43,986 bases of DNA from Rhodothermales bacterium (GTDB lineage Bacteria > Bacteroidota > Rhodothermia > Rhodothermales > BA12), in NCBI GenBank assembly GCA_014879465.1, contig JACSSA010000098.1:1-43986 (forward strand), written 5' to 3'. The first letter of the stretch is position 1; every line of letters starts with the position of its first letter. The position numbers were made by a program, and so were the translations under genes. Positions 7,406 through 16,437 of the stretch are shown one piece after another. The notes under the pieces were generated by a model. The model worked only from the letters and a program-made list of their open reading frames with translations. It did not search any database and was not told the DNA's origin.

Positions 7406-8695
7406 ATGGCGATTCCCGTTGAAATGCCGAAAATGAGCGACACGATGGTCGAGGGCGTCCTCGCCGCGTGGCTCGTTGACGAAGGCGCAAAGGTCTCTTC
7501 CGGCGACGTGATCGCGCAGGTCGAGACCGACAAGGCCACGATGGACCTCGAAGCCTACGACGACGGCGTGCTGCTCAAGAAGATGGTGGACGCAGGCGGA
7601 TCGGTGCCGATTGGCGGGCTGATTGCAGTGCTGGGCAAGGAGGGCGAAGACATCGCTGCTGTGCTTGCCAAGTACGGCTCCGGCGACGGGGCCAGCGCCT
7701 CGGCTGCACCTGCAAAGGCCGAAGCCGCCGTGATGCTGTCGGCGGAAACGCTTGCCGCCGCCGCCGAAACGCCCGGCGACCCGACGACGCTGACGTTGCC
7801 TGCCGACGGTGGGCGCGTGAAGGCGTCGCCGCTGGCGCGTTCGATGGCCAAGGAGATGGGCGTTGACCTGTCAGCCGTGAAGGGAAGCGGCCCGGAAGGA
7901 CGCATCGTCAAACGCGATGTCGAGGCCGCGCAGTCGGCTCCTGCCGTCGCGCCGGCTCCTGTCGCTGCCGCGCCCGCTCCGCCGCGTGCCGCCACGCCGT
8001 CGGAAGGCGACGAGGTTCGGCCCAACAGCTCGATGCGCAAGGCCATCGCCCGCCGTCTCTCCGAGAGCAAGTTCTCCGCGCCCCACTTCTACCTCACCGT
8101 GGATGTGGACATGGAGGCCGCCAGCGCGTTCCGCGGCGACCTCAACGTGCTTGCCGAGAAGCAGGGTAAGGCGAAGGTGTCGTTCAACGACCTCATCACC
8201 AAGGCGTGCGCCGTGGCCCTTCGGAACCATCCGTACGTCAACGGCTCGTGGAGCGCCGATGCCATCACGCTGCACCAAGACGTGCACGTCGCCATTGCCG
8301 TGGCGATGGAAGACGGGCTGATTACGCCGGTGGTGCGTCACGCCGACCGCAAAGGCCTCGCGCAAATCGCCGAGGAGACCCGCGACCTCGCCACCCGCGC
8401 CCGCGACAAGAAGCTCGCGCCGGACGAGTTCGAAGGCTCGACGTTCACGACTTCCAACCTTGGCATGTTCGGCATCGCCGAGTTCACGTCCATCATCAAC
8501 CCGCCCAACGTGGCCATCCTCGCCATCGGAGCCATCCGCAACGTGCCGGTGGTGAAGGACGGCGCGGTTGTGCCGGGCAAGGTGATGACGCTCACGCTCT
8601 CCTGCGATCACCGCGTGGTGGACGGGGCCAAGGGCGCAGCGTTCCTTGTGGACGTGCAGAAGTACCTCGAACAGCCTCTCACGATGCTGCTCTGA
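7406..8695 (+). CDS. pdhC: Dihydrolipoamide acetyltransferase (PDH E2)
   Basis: 429 residues from ATG 7406. There is a single lipoyl domain (about 1-80) with lipoyl-lysine K43 in ETDKATMDLEAYD, then an Ala-rich linker. The peripheral subunit-binding domain follows (about 133-170: KASPLARSMAKEMGVDLS ... GSGPEGRIVKRDV). An Ala/Pro hinge leads to the catalytic domain with DHRVVDGAKGAAF near the end (H402 and D406 as catalytic pair). It transfers acetyl groups to CoA and forms the complex core. It follows pdhB by 69 bp. The E3 gene (lpd) is not next to it; the next gene is a phosphoesterase behind a strong hairpin. Confidence 0.94.
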   Translation: MAIPVEMPKMSDTMVEGVLAAWLVDEGAKVSSGDVIAQVETDKATMDLEAYDDGVLLKKMVDAGGSVPIGGLIAVLGKEGEDIAAVLAKYGSGDGASASAAPAKAEAAVMLSAETLAAAAETPGDPTTLTLPADGGRVKASPLARSMAKEMGVDLSAVKGSGPEGRIVKRDVEAAQSAPAVAPAPVAAAPAPPRAATPSEGDEVRPNSSMRKAIARRLSESKFSAPHFYLTVDVDMEAASAFRGDLNVLAEKQGKAKVSFNDLITKACAVALRNHPYVNGSWSADAITLHQDVHVAIAVAMEDGLITPVVRHADRKGLAQIAEETRDLATRARDKKLAPDEFEGSTFTTSNLGMFGIAEFTSIINPPNVAILAIGAIRNVPVVKDGAVVPGKVMTLTLSCDHRVVDGAKGAAFLVDVQKYLEQPLTMLL

Positions 8696-8732
8696 TCGGA
8701 TCGACCGCGAACTCCTTTTCGACGTGCCTTTT

Positions 8733-8763
8733 GACCTGTCAGGTTTGCGAAACCTGACAGGTC
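8733..8763. terminator. Perfect 14-bp hairpin after the PDH cluster
   Basis: Arms 8733-8746 and 8750-8763 are exact complements around the 3-nt loop GCG and are followed by GTTTTCTT. Position and T-rich tail fit termination after pdhC. Each arm also contains a near-palindrome (ACCTG-T-CAGGT), more than a simple terminator needs, and it ends only 13 bp before the next start codon. It may be a dispersed intergenic repeat acting as a terminator. Confidence 0.65.
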
Positions 8764-8776
8764 GTTTTCTTCCCCG

Positions 8777-9640
8777 ATGGAGCCTGCCGAAACGCCGCTG
8801 TTCGTTCTTGCCCACGCCTCCGACATCCACTTCGGGGCGATCGACGATCCTCGGGTGGTGGAGGCGCTTGTGGCCGAGATCAACGCGGCGGCGGTGGATC
8901 TGGTGTGCGTCTCGGGCGACCTGACGCAGCGTGCGCGTGCCCGCGAGTTTGACGCCGCTCGTACGCTGCTGGCCCGGTTCGAGGCGCCGTATGTGGTCGT
9001 GCCCGGCAACCACGACGTCTACCAGTGGTGGAATCCGATCAAGCGGGTGTTCAGGCCGCTGCGCCGCTACCGCCGGGAAATCACCGACGATCTGACGCCG
9101 TCGTTTGAGCAGGGGAACGGCGCGCGCGGCTTGGCGGTGCTCGGCATCAACTCCGCGTACGGGCGCACCCGCAAAGGCGGGCACATTGCGTCGGCGATGC
9201 GGGCGGCGATGCAAACGTTCTTCGGCAGCAAACCGACGGACACGTTCAAGGTGCTCGTGCTGCACCACCACCTGACGCGGCTCCGGGCGCTCGGCCGCCA
9301 CGACGTGTCGCGGAAGGCTCCTCCCACGCTCGCGCTTGCGCAAACGCTCGGCGTCGACCTGATCCTCTGTGGCCACCTGCACATCTCGCACGTCGAGGCG
9401 GTTGGCAACGATGCGCCGGTGCCCGGGGCCATCGAAACGCTCGGGCGCGGGGCGAGGCGTGTGGTGATTGCCAGCGCCGGAACGGCCACCTCTACGCGCG
9501 GGCGCGGCAAGCACCGGCAGGCGAACTTCTACAACCTCGTTCGCGTCTTTGCCGACCGGTTCGAGATCGTCGAGCGCCGCTTTGACCCGGCAGCAGGAGC
9601 GTTTGCCGATGTCGACGTCCGCGCCTTTGCGCGTGTCTGA
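8777..9640 (+). CDS. Metallophosphoesterase (calcineurin-like)
   Basis: 287 residues from ATG 8777. All five calcineurin-type motifs are visible in order: HASDIHFG (D-x-H), VSGDLTQRA (GD), VPGNHDVY (GNHD), VLHHHL (H) and CGHLHISH (GHxH). These bind a two-metal centre. No signal peptide or membrane segment is present, so the protein is cytoplasmic. The substrate cannot be deduced; relatives include cAMP/cyclic nucleotide phosphodiesterases and nucleases. It is separated from pdhC by the 8733-8763 hairpin and convergent with rodA (20 bp). Confidence 0.88.
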   Translation: MEPAETPLFVLAHASDIHFGAIDDPRVVEALVAEINAAAVDLVCVSGDLTQRARAREFDAARTLLARFEAPYVVVPGNHDVYQWWNPIKRVFRPLRRYRREITDDLTPSFEQGNGARGLAVLGINSAYGRTRKGGHIASAMRAAMQTFFGSKPTDTFKVLVLHHHLTRLRALGRHDVSRKAPPTLALAQTLGVDLILCGHLHISHVEAVGNDAPVPGAIETLGRGARRVVIASAGTATSTRGRGKHRQANFYNLVRVFADRFEIVERRFDPAAGAFADVDVRAFARV

Positions 9641-9660
9641 CCCCCGGCCAAGGCAACCGT

Positions 9661-10932
9661 TCAGTAGCCGAGCGAGCCGGTCACGTCGTCGCGGTGCAGG
9701 TGAAGGCTCAGGCTAATCGCCAGCATCAGCGTGTTGGCCATCAGCGCCGCGCCGCCGTACGACACAAACGGCAGCGGAATGCCGATCACCGGCAGCAGGC
9801 CCGTCACCATTCCGATGTTGACGAACAGGTGGATGAGGAAGATGCCCGCCGTGCCCGCCGCGAGCATCGACCCGAACGGGTGGCGCATCTGCACGCCGAG
9901 GCGCACGAGCCGGGTGAGCAGCAGGCCGTAGAGCACGAGCAGCGTCATCCCGCCCAGAAAGCCGAACTCTTCGCCGATGATGGTGAAGACAAAGTCGGTG
10001 GACTGTTCCGGGATGTATGCGCCTTGCGTCTGTGAGCCGTGCATGAACCCTTTGCCGGTGAGGCCGCCCGAGCCGATGGCCGCCTTGGCCTGCACTTGGT
10101 GGTAGCCCACACCGGAGCGAAACTCCTCGGCTTCGGGGTTGGTGAACGCTTCGATGCGGGCGCGTTGGTGCGGTTGGAGCTGGCTCACGGCCACGCCTGC
10201 CACCGCCACCACGCCGAACGTGAACGCCACGGCAAGGCCGGTGAGGAGCCGGTCTTTGGTTGCGATCCACATTCCCGCCGAGAGCACGAGCGAGACGGCC
10301 AGCGCCACCGGAAGCGACACGATGGCGAAGTATCCGGCCAGCGCCGGGGCCATCATCAGCGCCAAGACGTTGAGTGGCAACTCGCTCCAAAACAGCATGA
10401 TCGGAATCAGCCCAAGGAAGACGAGGCCCGTGCCGGTGTCGTTCTGCGGCCCGATTACGATGGCCGCCGGAATGAGCAGCAAAACCGTGGCGGCGATGCC
10501 GTAGCGCAGGTTGTTGGAGCCGGGGCGGCGGTTGGACAGCAGTGCCGCCACGGCGAGCAGCGTCGCCACCTTGGCGAACTCGGCGGTTTGGATCGAGAAG
10601 CCGCCGGGCAGCGGCAGCCAGCCCTTCGCCCCGTTGATCTCGCGCCCAATGGCGGCGGTGACGAGCAGCAGCACAAGCGTGACGAGGTACGCCGGGTACG
10701 CGATCGCCTGGAAAAACCGCATCCGCAGATTCAGGATCACCACCGCCCCAAGCACACCGACCGATCCAAAGATGACCTGCTTCTGGAAGTTGCGCGTCAT
10801 CTGCTCCGGCAGGTATTCCGCCGCCGGGCCGTGGGTGCTCGAATAGATGGCGATGAGGCCGATGACGACCAGTCCGGCCCACGCGAAGACGATCGTCCAC
10901 GACAGCTGACGGTACCAAGCGCGGGAGTTCAT
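9661..10932 (-). CDS. mrdB: Rod shape-determining protein RodA (SEDS glycosyltransferase)
   Basis: 423 residues from ATG at 10932 (MNSRAWYRQLSW). The frame is open much further upstream, through mrdA on the same strand, but that extension is not a protein. About ten hydrophobic segments are present. SEDS signatures include GREINGAKGWLPLPGGFSIQTAEFAK written as two parts (GREINGAKGW; IQTAEFAK), PQNDTGTGLVFLG, YHQVQAKAAIGSGG, TDFVFTIIGEEFGFLG and the C-terminal PFVSYGG. It polymerises lipid II into glycan strands for cell elongation together with the class B PBP encoded just upstream. The gap to mrdA is 53 bp, so one operon is expected. Confidence 0.95.
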   Translation of the reverse strand: MNSRAWYRQLSWTIVFAWAGLVVIGLIAIYSSTHGPAAEYLPEQMTRNFQKQVIFGSVGVLGAVVILNLRMRFFQAIAYPAYLVTLVLLLVTAAIGREINGAKGWLPLPGGFSIQTAEFAKVATLLAVAALLSNRRPGSNNLRYGIAATVLLLIPAAIVIGPQNDTGTGLVFLGLIPIMLFWSELPLNVLALMMAPALAGYFAIVSLPVALAVSLVLSAGMWIATKDRLLTGLAVAFTFGVVAVAGVAVSQLQPHQRARIEAFTNPEAEEFRSGVGYHQVQAKAAIGSGGLTGKGFMHGSQTQGAYIPEQSTDFVFTIIGEEFGFLGGMTLLVLYGLLLTRLVRLGVQMRHPFGSMLAAGTAGIFLIHLFVNIGMVTGLLPVIGIPLPFVSYGGAALMANTLMLAISLSLHLHRDDVTGSLGY

Positions 10933-10985
10933 CGGCGAAGGGCGAGAGGCAAAGGGCGAGCGTAGAGACGGGTCTCCCGGCGAGA

Positions 10986-12962
10986 TTAACGGCGGGCGGT
11001 GTCGCGGCGGAGAGGTGCGGTGGGGCGAGGAAGTGCGGCAGGGGCGTCGTCGCGGGCCACGGAGTCGCGTCCGCCGCGGGGCGCGGTTTCGCGCGGCGGC
11101 GGGGCCACCTCCTCGTTGGGCAGCGGCTGGCTCTTGACCGCCATCACGCGCGACACGAGCGCGCGGCGCGCGGGCGTGATGGTGCCGGTGAGGTAGCGTT
11201 CGGCCATGAGCGTGGCAATCGGCCCGGCAGCAGCTGCGCCGAAGCCCGCGTTCTCGACCTGCACGGCAATAGCGATTCTTGGATTGTCGTAGGGTGCGAA
11301 CATGATGAACACCGAGTTGTCCTTGCGCGCCACGCCGGGAGCTTGCGCCGTGCCCGTCTTGCCGCCCGACGGGATGCCCGGGATTTGCAGGCTCCGGCCC
11401 GTGCCCGCCTCCATCACCCGCCGCATCCCGAGGCGCACGAGGTCGAAGTACTCGTCCTTGATCGGCAGGTCGCTCGGCGCTGGCAGCGTCGGTACAATCG
11501 TCTCGCCGGTTTCGGCGTTGCGGAGGTTGCGGATGAGGTGCGACGTGGGTTTGTGCCCGCGGGCAGCAACGATGCCCATGTACCGGGCCAGTTCGAAGGG
11601 CGTGGCGCCCATGTTGCCCTGCCCGATGCCGAGGTTGATGGTGGTACCCGCGCCCCATCCGGTCTTGCCAAACATCCGGTTGAAGTACGACGAGTCCGGG
11701 ATCAGCCCCGGCGTTTGCTCCGACACGTCGGAGAGCGCCCGCTCGCCAAAGCCGAACATGTGGGCGTAGCGCTGATACGTGTTCACGTCCGTGCGGTACA
11801 TCAACTCGAAGAAGAACGTGTTGCACGAGCGCTGGATGGCCGTCACCACCTCGATGGCGCCGTCTCGGTGCATGCAGCGGAACATGCGCCCGCCACCGAG
11901 CGGATGGTAGCCGGGGCAGAAAATCTTTTCCTCGGTTTTGAGCGTGCCTTCTTGCAGCGCCATCAGCGCCATGAACGGCTTCCACGTTGAGCCGGGCGGC
12001 TGCATCGACTGCGTGGCCCGGTTGAACATCGGCTTGGTGGGGCTTTCGTTGAGGTAGCGCCACGTCGCGCCGTCCACCTTCTGCGAGAAGATCGAGAGGT
12101 CGTAGTCGGGGTAGGAGACGAGCGAGAGGATTTCGCCGGTTTGGGGATCGATCGCCACCGCGCCGCCGCGCTTGCCCACGAACAGGCTCTCGGCGAAGGC
12201 TTGCAGCGGTGCGTCGAGCGTAAGCGTGAGGTCGTAGCCGGAAACCGGCGGGCTGTCGTCGCGCCCGCCGTTGGCCGGGCCGATGTCGAGGCCGCGGGCG
12301 TTGACGAGCCGGAAGCTCATGCCCAACTTCCCGCGCAGGTAGCTCTCGTAGTTGCGCTCAACGCCGTTGATGCCGATCAAGTCGCCGCGTCGGTAGCCGT
12401 CGTCGTAGTACCGATCCAATAGCCGTGGACTGATCTCGCGGACGTAGCCGAGCACATGGCTCGCCCGTGCTTCCGACAGGTAGCGCCGGGATTGCTGCGT
12501 TTCCACCTCGACGCCGGGCAGGCGGAAGCGCTCCTCTTCGATGCGCGAGAACGTCTCGAACGAGAGGTTGGGGAAGACGCGGGTGTAGGCGTCGCGGTTG
12601 CGTGTTTCGGCGGTGGCAAGCGCGCTCCACACCGACGAGTCCGGCACGCCGAGCCGGTCGGCCAAGAGACGCACGCGTGTGGTGTCGTAGGCCTTGGGGT
12701 CGTGGGGGCTGCGGGCGAAGTAGCGGGGGTTGACCGAGAGCGCGTAGGTGGGCGCGTTGCTCACCATCAGCGCGCCGTTGCGGTCGAAGATGGCCCCTCG
12801 CGGGGGGCGCACATAGATGTCGCGGGTAGCGTTGTTGGCGGCCTCGGTTGAATACGTTTCGGCGTTGAAGATTTGCAGCCACGCCAGCCGTCCGGCCAGC
12901 ACGCCGAGCACCACAAGGATCAGCGAGATAAAGATGCCAGCGCGTACGCGGTACTCGTCCAT
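10986..12962 (-). CDS. mrdA: Penicillin-binding protein 2 (elongasome transpeptidase)
   Basis: 658 residues from ATG at 12962. There is a short cytoplasmic N-terminus, one membrane helix (about 9-30: IFISLILVVLGVLAGRLAWL), then the pedestal domain with RGAIFDRNG at 55-63. The transpeptidase domain has the active-site S325-T-W-K328, S379-C-N381 and K535-T-G537. The C-terminus is a disordered Arg/Pro/Ala-rich tail. It cross-links peptidoglycan during side-wall growth and pairs with RodA, whose gene follows. The usual upstream mreB, mreC and mreD are absent here; the region upstream is a 302-bp gap and then a divergent gene. Confidence 0.95.
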   Translation of the reverse strand: MDEYRVRAGIFISLILVVLGVLAGRLAWLQIFNAETYSTEAANNATRDIYVRPPRGAIFDRNGALMVSNAPTYALSVNPRYFARSPHDPKAYDTTRVRLLADRLGVPDSSVWSALATAETRNRDAYTRVFPNLSFETFSRIEEERFRLPGVEVETQQSRRYLSEARASHVLGYVREISPRLLDRYYDDGYRRGDLIGINGVERNYESYLRGKLGMSFRLVNARGLDIGPANGGRDDSPPVSGYDLTLTLDAPLQAFAESLFVGKRGGAVAIDPQTGEILSLVSYPDYDLSIFSQKVDGATWRYLNESPTKPMFNRATQSMQPPGSTWKPFMALMALQEGTLKTEEKIFCPGYHPLGGGRMFRCMHRDGAIEVVTAIQRSCNTFFFELMYRTDVNTYQRYAHMFGFGERALSDVSEQTPGLIPDSSYFNRMFGKTGWGAGTTINLGIGQGNMGATPFELARYMGIVAARGHKPTSHLIRNLRNAETGETIVPTLPAPSDLPIKDEYFDLVRLGMRRVMEAGTGRSLQIPGIPSGGKTGTAQAPGVARKDNSVFIMFAPYDNPRIAIAVQVENAGFGAAAAGPIATLMAERYLTGTITPARRALVSRVMAVKSQPLPNEEVAPPPRETAPRGGRDSVARDDAPAALPRPTAPLRRDTARR

Positions 12963-13264
12963 TGGGGCGGCAAAACAAAGGAGATTAGGCCTGCTCGATG
13001 AACGCCTCGACCGCCGAAAGGGTGCGTGCGAAACGGGAGAAAATCACGGCTCCGACCGCTCGCCCCTTGTGAGCCACCGCTCATCGCCTTGCTCGCGCAT
13101 CTGACACACGTCCGTGACATGTGGGGCGTGGCAATATTGTATTGTGCCCTACGTTAGGGCGAGCCGTGCTCAGACGTGTACCGTTTGCGCTACCGATGCG
13201 CGCGGCGTGGGCACGAATCCCCGTCTGAGGCGTGCTTCCCCCGTTCTCATTGCCGCCGGCCTTT
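12963..13264. promoter_or_regulatory. Divergent intergenic region, mrdA / surface protein
   Basis: 302 bp without a supportable gene between two divergent starts. Most is GC-rich, but 13130-13145 (AATATTGTATTGT) is a local AT-rich patch. It is followed at once by the dyad GCCCTA-CGT-TAGGGC at 13146-13160. An AT-rich patch abutting a dyad is a plausible promoter/operator for the gene at 13265, about 105 bp downstream. No exact TAnnTTTG was found, so no promoter is assigned. Confidence 0.3.
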
Positions 13265-16200
13265 ATGACGTTCTCCCGTCTCCTTCGTCTCGCCGCCGCG
13301 GGCCTCGTGGCCGTTGGTGTAGCGCTGGCTGTTGCCCCTCAGGCCGTGGCCCAATATTTCGGGCGCAACAAGGTGCAGTACGAGCGCTTCAACTTTCGGG
13401 TGTTCGAGACCGACCATTTCAAGATCTACTACTACCCCGAGGCCGAAGTCGCCGCCCGCGACGCCGCCCGCATGGCCGAGCGCTGGTACGAACGTCACCG
13501 CCGCACCTACCTGAACACGTTTGGCGACAAGAAGGCGCTGGTGTTCTACGCCGACGACGCGGACTTCCAGCAGACCAACGTCATCTCCGGGCAGATTGGC
13601 GAAGGCACCGGCGGCGTTACCGAAGGCCTCAAACAGCGCGTGACGATGCCCTTCACCGGCTCGTACGCCGAGAACGATCACGTCCTCGGTCACGAGCTCG
13701 TGCACTCGTTCCAGTACGACCTCGCGCTCACCAAGGACACGACGGGCTTCAACCTGCAAGGCCTTCCGCTGTGGCTCATCGAGGGGACGGCGGAGTACCT
13801 GTCGGTGGGGCGGCAAGACCCGCACACGGCGATGTGGCTGCGCGACGCGGCGCTGCGCGACGACATCCCGACGATCTCGAAACTCACCCGCGACACCCGT
13901 TACTTCCCCTACCGCTACGGTCAAGCCGTAATGGCGTACGTCGGCGGCAAGTACGGCGATGCCGCGGTGGCCAACCTCTACCGCATGGCCGGGCGCGTTG
14001 GGGCGGACTCGGCCTTCGTCTTTGCCCTTGGCATTTCGGCCGACAGCCTGTCGCGGGAATGGGCCGCCGCCGTGCGCAACACCTATCTGCCGCTCACCGT
14101 TGGGCGCACCCCTGCTGCCGAAGTCGGGCGCACGGTGCTCACCCGAGGACGCTCCGGCGGGCGGATGAATGTGGCTCCAAGCCTCAGCCCCGACGGCAGC
14201 CGCCTCGCGTTCCTGTCGGACTCCGACCTGTTCAACATCAACCTGTTCGTGGCCGATGCCGAGACCGGGCGCGTGACCAAGCGCGTGCGCGAAACCGCCG
14301 GTAACGCCCACTTCGATGCCATCCGCTTTATCGCCTCATCGGGCACATGGAGCCCCGACGGGCGGCGGCTGGCGTTTGTGACGTTCGTGGAGGGCGACAA
14401 CGAGATCTCGATCTTCGACGTGTCGAGCCAGCGCGTGGTCGACCGATTTCGCGTGGCGTCGGTCGGCTCGATCAACAACCCGTCGTGGAGTCCCGACGGC
14501 ACAAAGATCGCGTTCACCGGCCTCAAAGGCGGCCTCTCGGATCTGTACGTCCTCGATCTCGCAAGCAAGCAGGCCCGCCAACTCACCAACGACCGCTACG
14601 CCGACCTCCAGCCGACGTGGAGTCCGGACGGTCAGACGCTCGCGTTTGTGACCGACCGCGGCCCCGAAGGTACCAACTTCGAGACGCTCGAATACGCCGA
14701 GATGCGTCTCGGCCTCTACCGGCTGACGTCGGGGCAGATCGACGTGATCCGCCCGTTCGGGCGGGCGATGCACCACAACCCGCAGTTCTCCCGCGACGGC
14801 CAGAGTCTGTTCTTTATCTCCGACCAAGACGGTTTTCGCGACGTGTACCGCACCGACCTGGCTTCCGGGGAGGTGTTTCGGGTGACCAACCTCCAGACCG
14901 GCGTGTCCGGCATCACCAGCCTGTCTCCGGCGATGACCGTGGCGCGGCAGACGGGGCGGATGGCCTTTTCCGTGTTTTCGAACAACGGCTACACCGTCCA
15001 CACGTTCAGCGAGGCCGAGACCGTGGGCACGCCGCTTATCCCGCGCGAAAGCGGCATTGCAACGGCAGGCGTGTTGCCTCCCGTGACGGCGATCTCGTCG
15101 GGATTGGTGGCGACGTACCTGCGCGACCCCGGCTCTGACCTGCCCGCATCGTACACGCAGGCCGGCCGGCCGTACCGTGCGGTGCTGCGCCTCGACGCCG
15201 TGGCCCCGCCAACGGTGGGCGCAAGTGTGGGCGGCTACTACGGCGCAGGCGTGCAGGGCGGCGTCGGATTCCTCTTCTCCGACATGCTCGGCAACCACCA
15301 ACTCGTGGCGGTGGCGCAGGCGAACGGGACGTTCAAGGACATTGGCGGGCAGGTGCAGTACCTGAACATGGCGCGCCGACTGAACTGGGGCCTTTCGGCG
15401 GCGCACATCCCGGTGCAGTATTACGCGGGCGAAGGCGTGCTGACCAGCGGCGAGTACGCGGTTCTCCGCGACCGCGTCTTCATCACGCAGGGTGCCGGCC
15501 TTGCCGCCTACCCGCTCTCCACCACCCGTCGGTTTGAGGCCGATCTTGGTGTGACACGCTATGGGTTTAGCCGAGAAGCCGACATCTACGCTTACGACGC
15601 TGCTGGAAATTTTGTGCCTGTAGACCGCCGGGAATTCGACGCCCCCGATCCGGTGTACCTCGCCCGGAGCGGCGCGGCCTACGTGACCGACTTCTCCAAC
15701 TTTGGCTTTACGTCGCCGGTGCAGGGCGGACGCTCGCGCTTTCAGATCACGGCCAACTACATCAACGACACGCAGTATGTGGACAGCCTCGGCACGCGGC
15801 GGTTTGTGACGGCCCTTGCCGACGTGCGACGCTACTTCTTCAAGAAGCCCTTCACGTTCGCCGTGCGCGGCCTGCACATCGGCAACTACGGTCTTCAGCG
15901 GCAGAGCAGTTCAAGGAGTTTCGCCGACCGCATCGGCACGGAGTACCTTGGCTCGCCCTACTACCTCGGCTTTGTTCGCGGCTACAACTTCTCGACGTTC
16001 ACCGACTGCAAGAACCAAGTCAACGACTGCTATCTCGACGATTTGCAACTCGTTGGGTCGCGGATTGCGCTGGCGAGCGCCGAGCTGCGCATTCCGCTCA
16101 TCGGCACGCGCGATTTTGGGCTGATCAAGTTTCCGTTCCTGCCCACCGAACTGGCCGTTTTTGCCGATGCCGGTTTGGCGTGGGACAAGTCCTCGACCGT

Positions 16201-16435
16201 GCGCTTGGAGTTCGAGCGCGACCCGGTGCAACGCATCCTCGACACCATAAACCCCAACGCCGTAGGCCCCACGGTGAGCACCTACCAAGACCTGCGCTAC
16301 CCGATGGTGAGCGTGGGGGCGTCGGCGCGGGTGAACGTGCTCGGCTACCTTGTCGCGGAGATCTTCTACGCCTACCCGTTCCAGCGGCCCGAGCGCGGCG
16401 CGCACTTCGGCTTCAACCTCCAGCCCGGCTGGTGA
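13265..16435 (+). CDS. Surface peptidase-MA / PD40 propeller / outer-membrane beta-barrel fusion
   Basis: 1056 residues from ATG 13265. It has a signal peptide (LAVAPQAVAQ, cleavage after about 29-30). A gluzincin metallopeptidase domain of the peptidase MA type carries HELVH at 143-147 with the third-ligand glutamate in LPLWLIEGTAEYLS (E173 or E177). A run of TolB/PD40 propeller repeats follows, with recurring SPDG (LSPDGSRLAFLSD, WSPDGRRLAFV, WSPDGTKIAFTG, WSPDGQTLAFVTD). From about residue 640 come alternating strands of a barrel with aromatic girdles, ending in GFNLQPGW with a C-terminal aromatic residue as in proteins inserted by BamA. Likely placement: barrel in the outer membrane, with propeller and protease on one side of it. 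Substrate unknown. It is monocistronic by context. Confidence 0.85.
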   Translation: MTFSRLLRLAAAGLVAVGVALAVAPQAVAQYFGRNKVQYERFNFRVFETDHFKIYYYPEAEVAARDAARMAERWYERHRRTYLNTFGDKKALVFYADDADFQQTNVISGQIGEGTGGVTEGLKQRVTMPFTGSYAENDHVLGHELVHSFQYDLALTKDTTGFNLQGLPLWLIEGTAEYLSVGRQDPHTAMWLRDAALRDDIPTISKLTRDTRYFPYRYGQAVMAYVGGKYGDAAVANLYRMAGRVGADSAFVFALGISADSLSREWAAAVRNTYLPLTVGRTPAAEVGRTVLTRGRSGGRMNVAPSLSPDGSRLAFLSDSDLFNINLFVADAETGRVTKRVRETAGNAHFDAIRFIASSGTWSPDGRRLAFVTFVEGDNEISIFDVSSQRVVDRFRVASVGSINNPSWSPDGTKIAFTGLKGGLSDLYVLDLASKQARQLTNDRYADLQPTWSPDGQTLAFVTDRGPEGTNFETLEYAEMRLGLYRLTSGQIDVIRPFGRAMHHNPQFSRDGQSLFFISDQDGFRDVYRTDLASGEVFRVTNLQTGVSGITSLSPAMTVARQTGRMAFSVFSNNGYTVHTFSEAETVGTPLIPRESGIATAGVLPPVTAISSGLVATYLRDPGSDLPASYTQAGRPYRAVLRLDAVAPPTVGASVGGYYGAGVQGGVGFLFSDMLGNHQLVAVAQANGTFKDIGGQVQYLNMARRLNWGLSAAHIPVQYYAGEGVLTSGEYAVLRDRVFITQGAGLAAYPLSTTRRFEADLGVTRYGFSREADIYAYDAAGNFVPVDRREFDAPDPVYLARSGAAYVTDFSNFGFTSPVQGGRSRFQITANYINDTQYVDSLGTRRFVTALADVRRYFFKKPFTFAVRGLHIGNYGLQRQSSSRSFADRIGTEYLGSPYYLGFVRGYNFSTFTDCKNQVNDCYLDDLQLVGSRIALASAELRIPLIGTRDFGLIKFPFLPTELAVFADAGLAWDKSSTVRLEFERDPVQRILDTINPNAVGPTVSTYQDLRYPMVSVGASARVNVLGYLVAEIFYAYPFQRPERGAHFGFNLQPGW

Positions 16436-16437
16436 GA

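Noticed and set aside
7871-9514. 547-codon open frame antisense across pdhC and the phosphoesterase gene
   Set aside because: Crosses two clear genes and the strong hairpin; Arg/His-rich shadow composition.
9661-12063. One 800-codon minus-strand frame covering rodA and antisense-frame sequence of mrdA
   Set aside because: Only the part from ATG 10932 is a SEDS protein; the upstream part is low-complexity shadow translation of mrdA in another frame.
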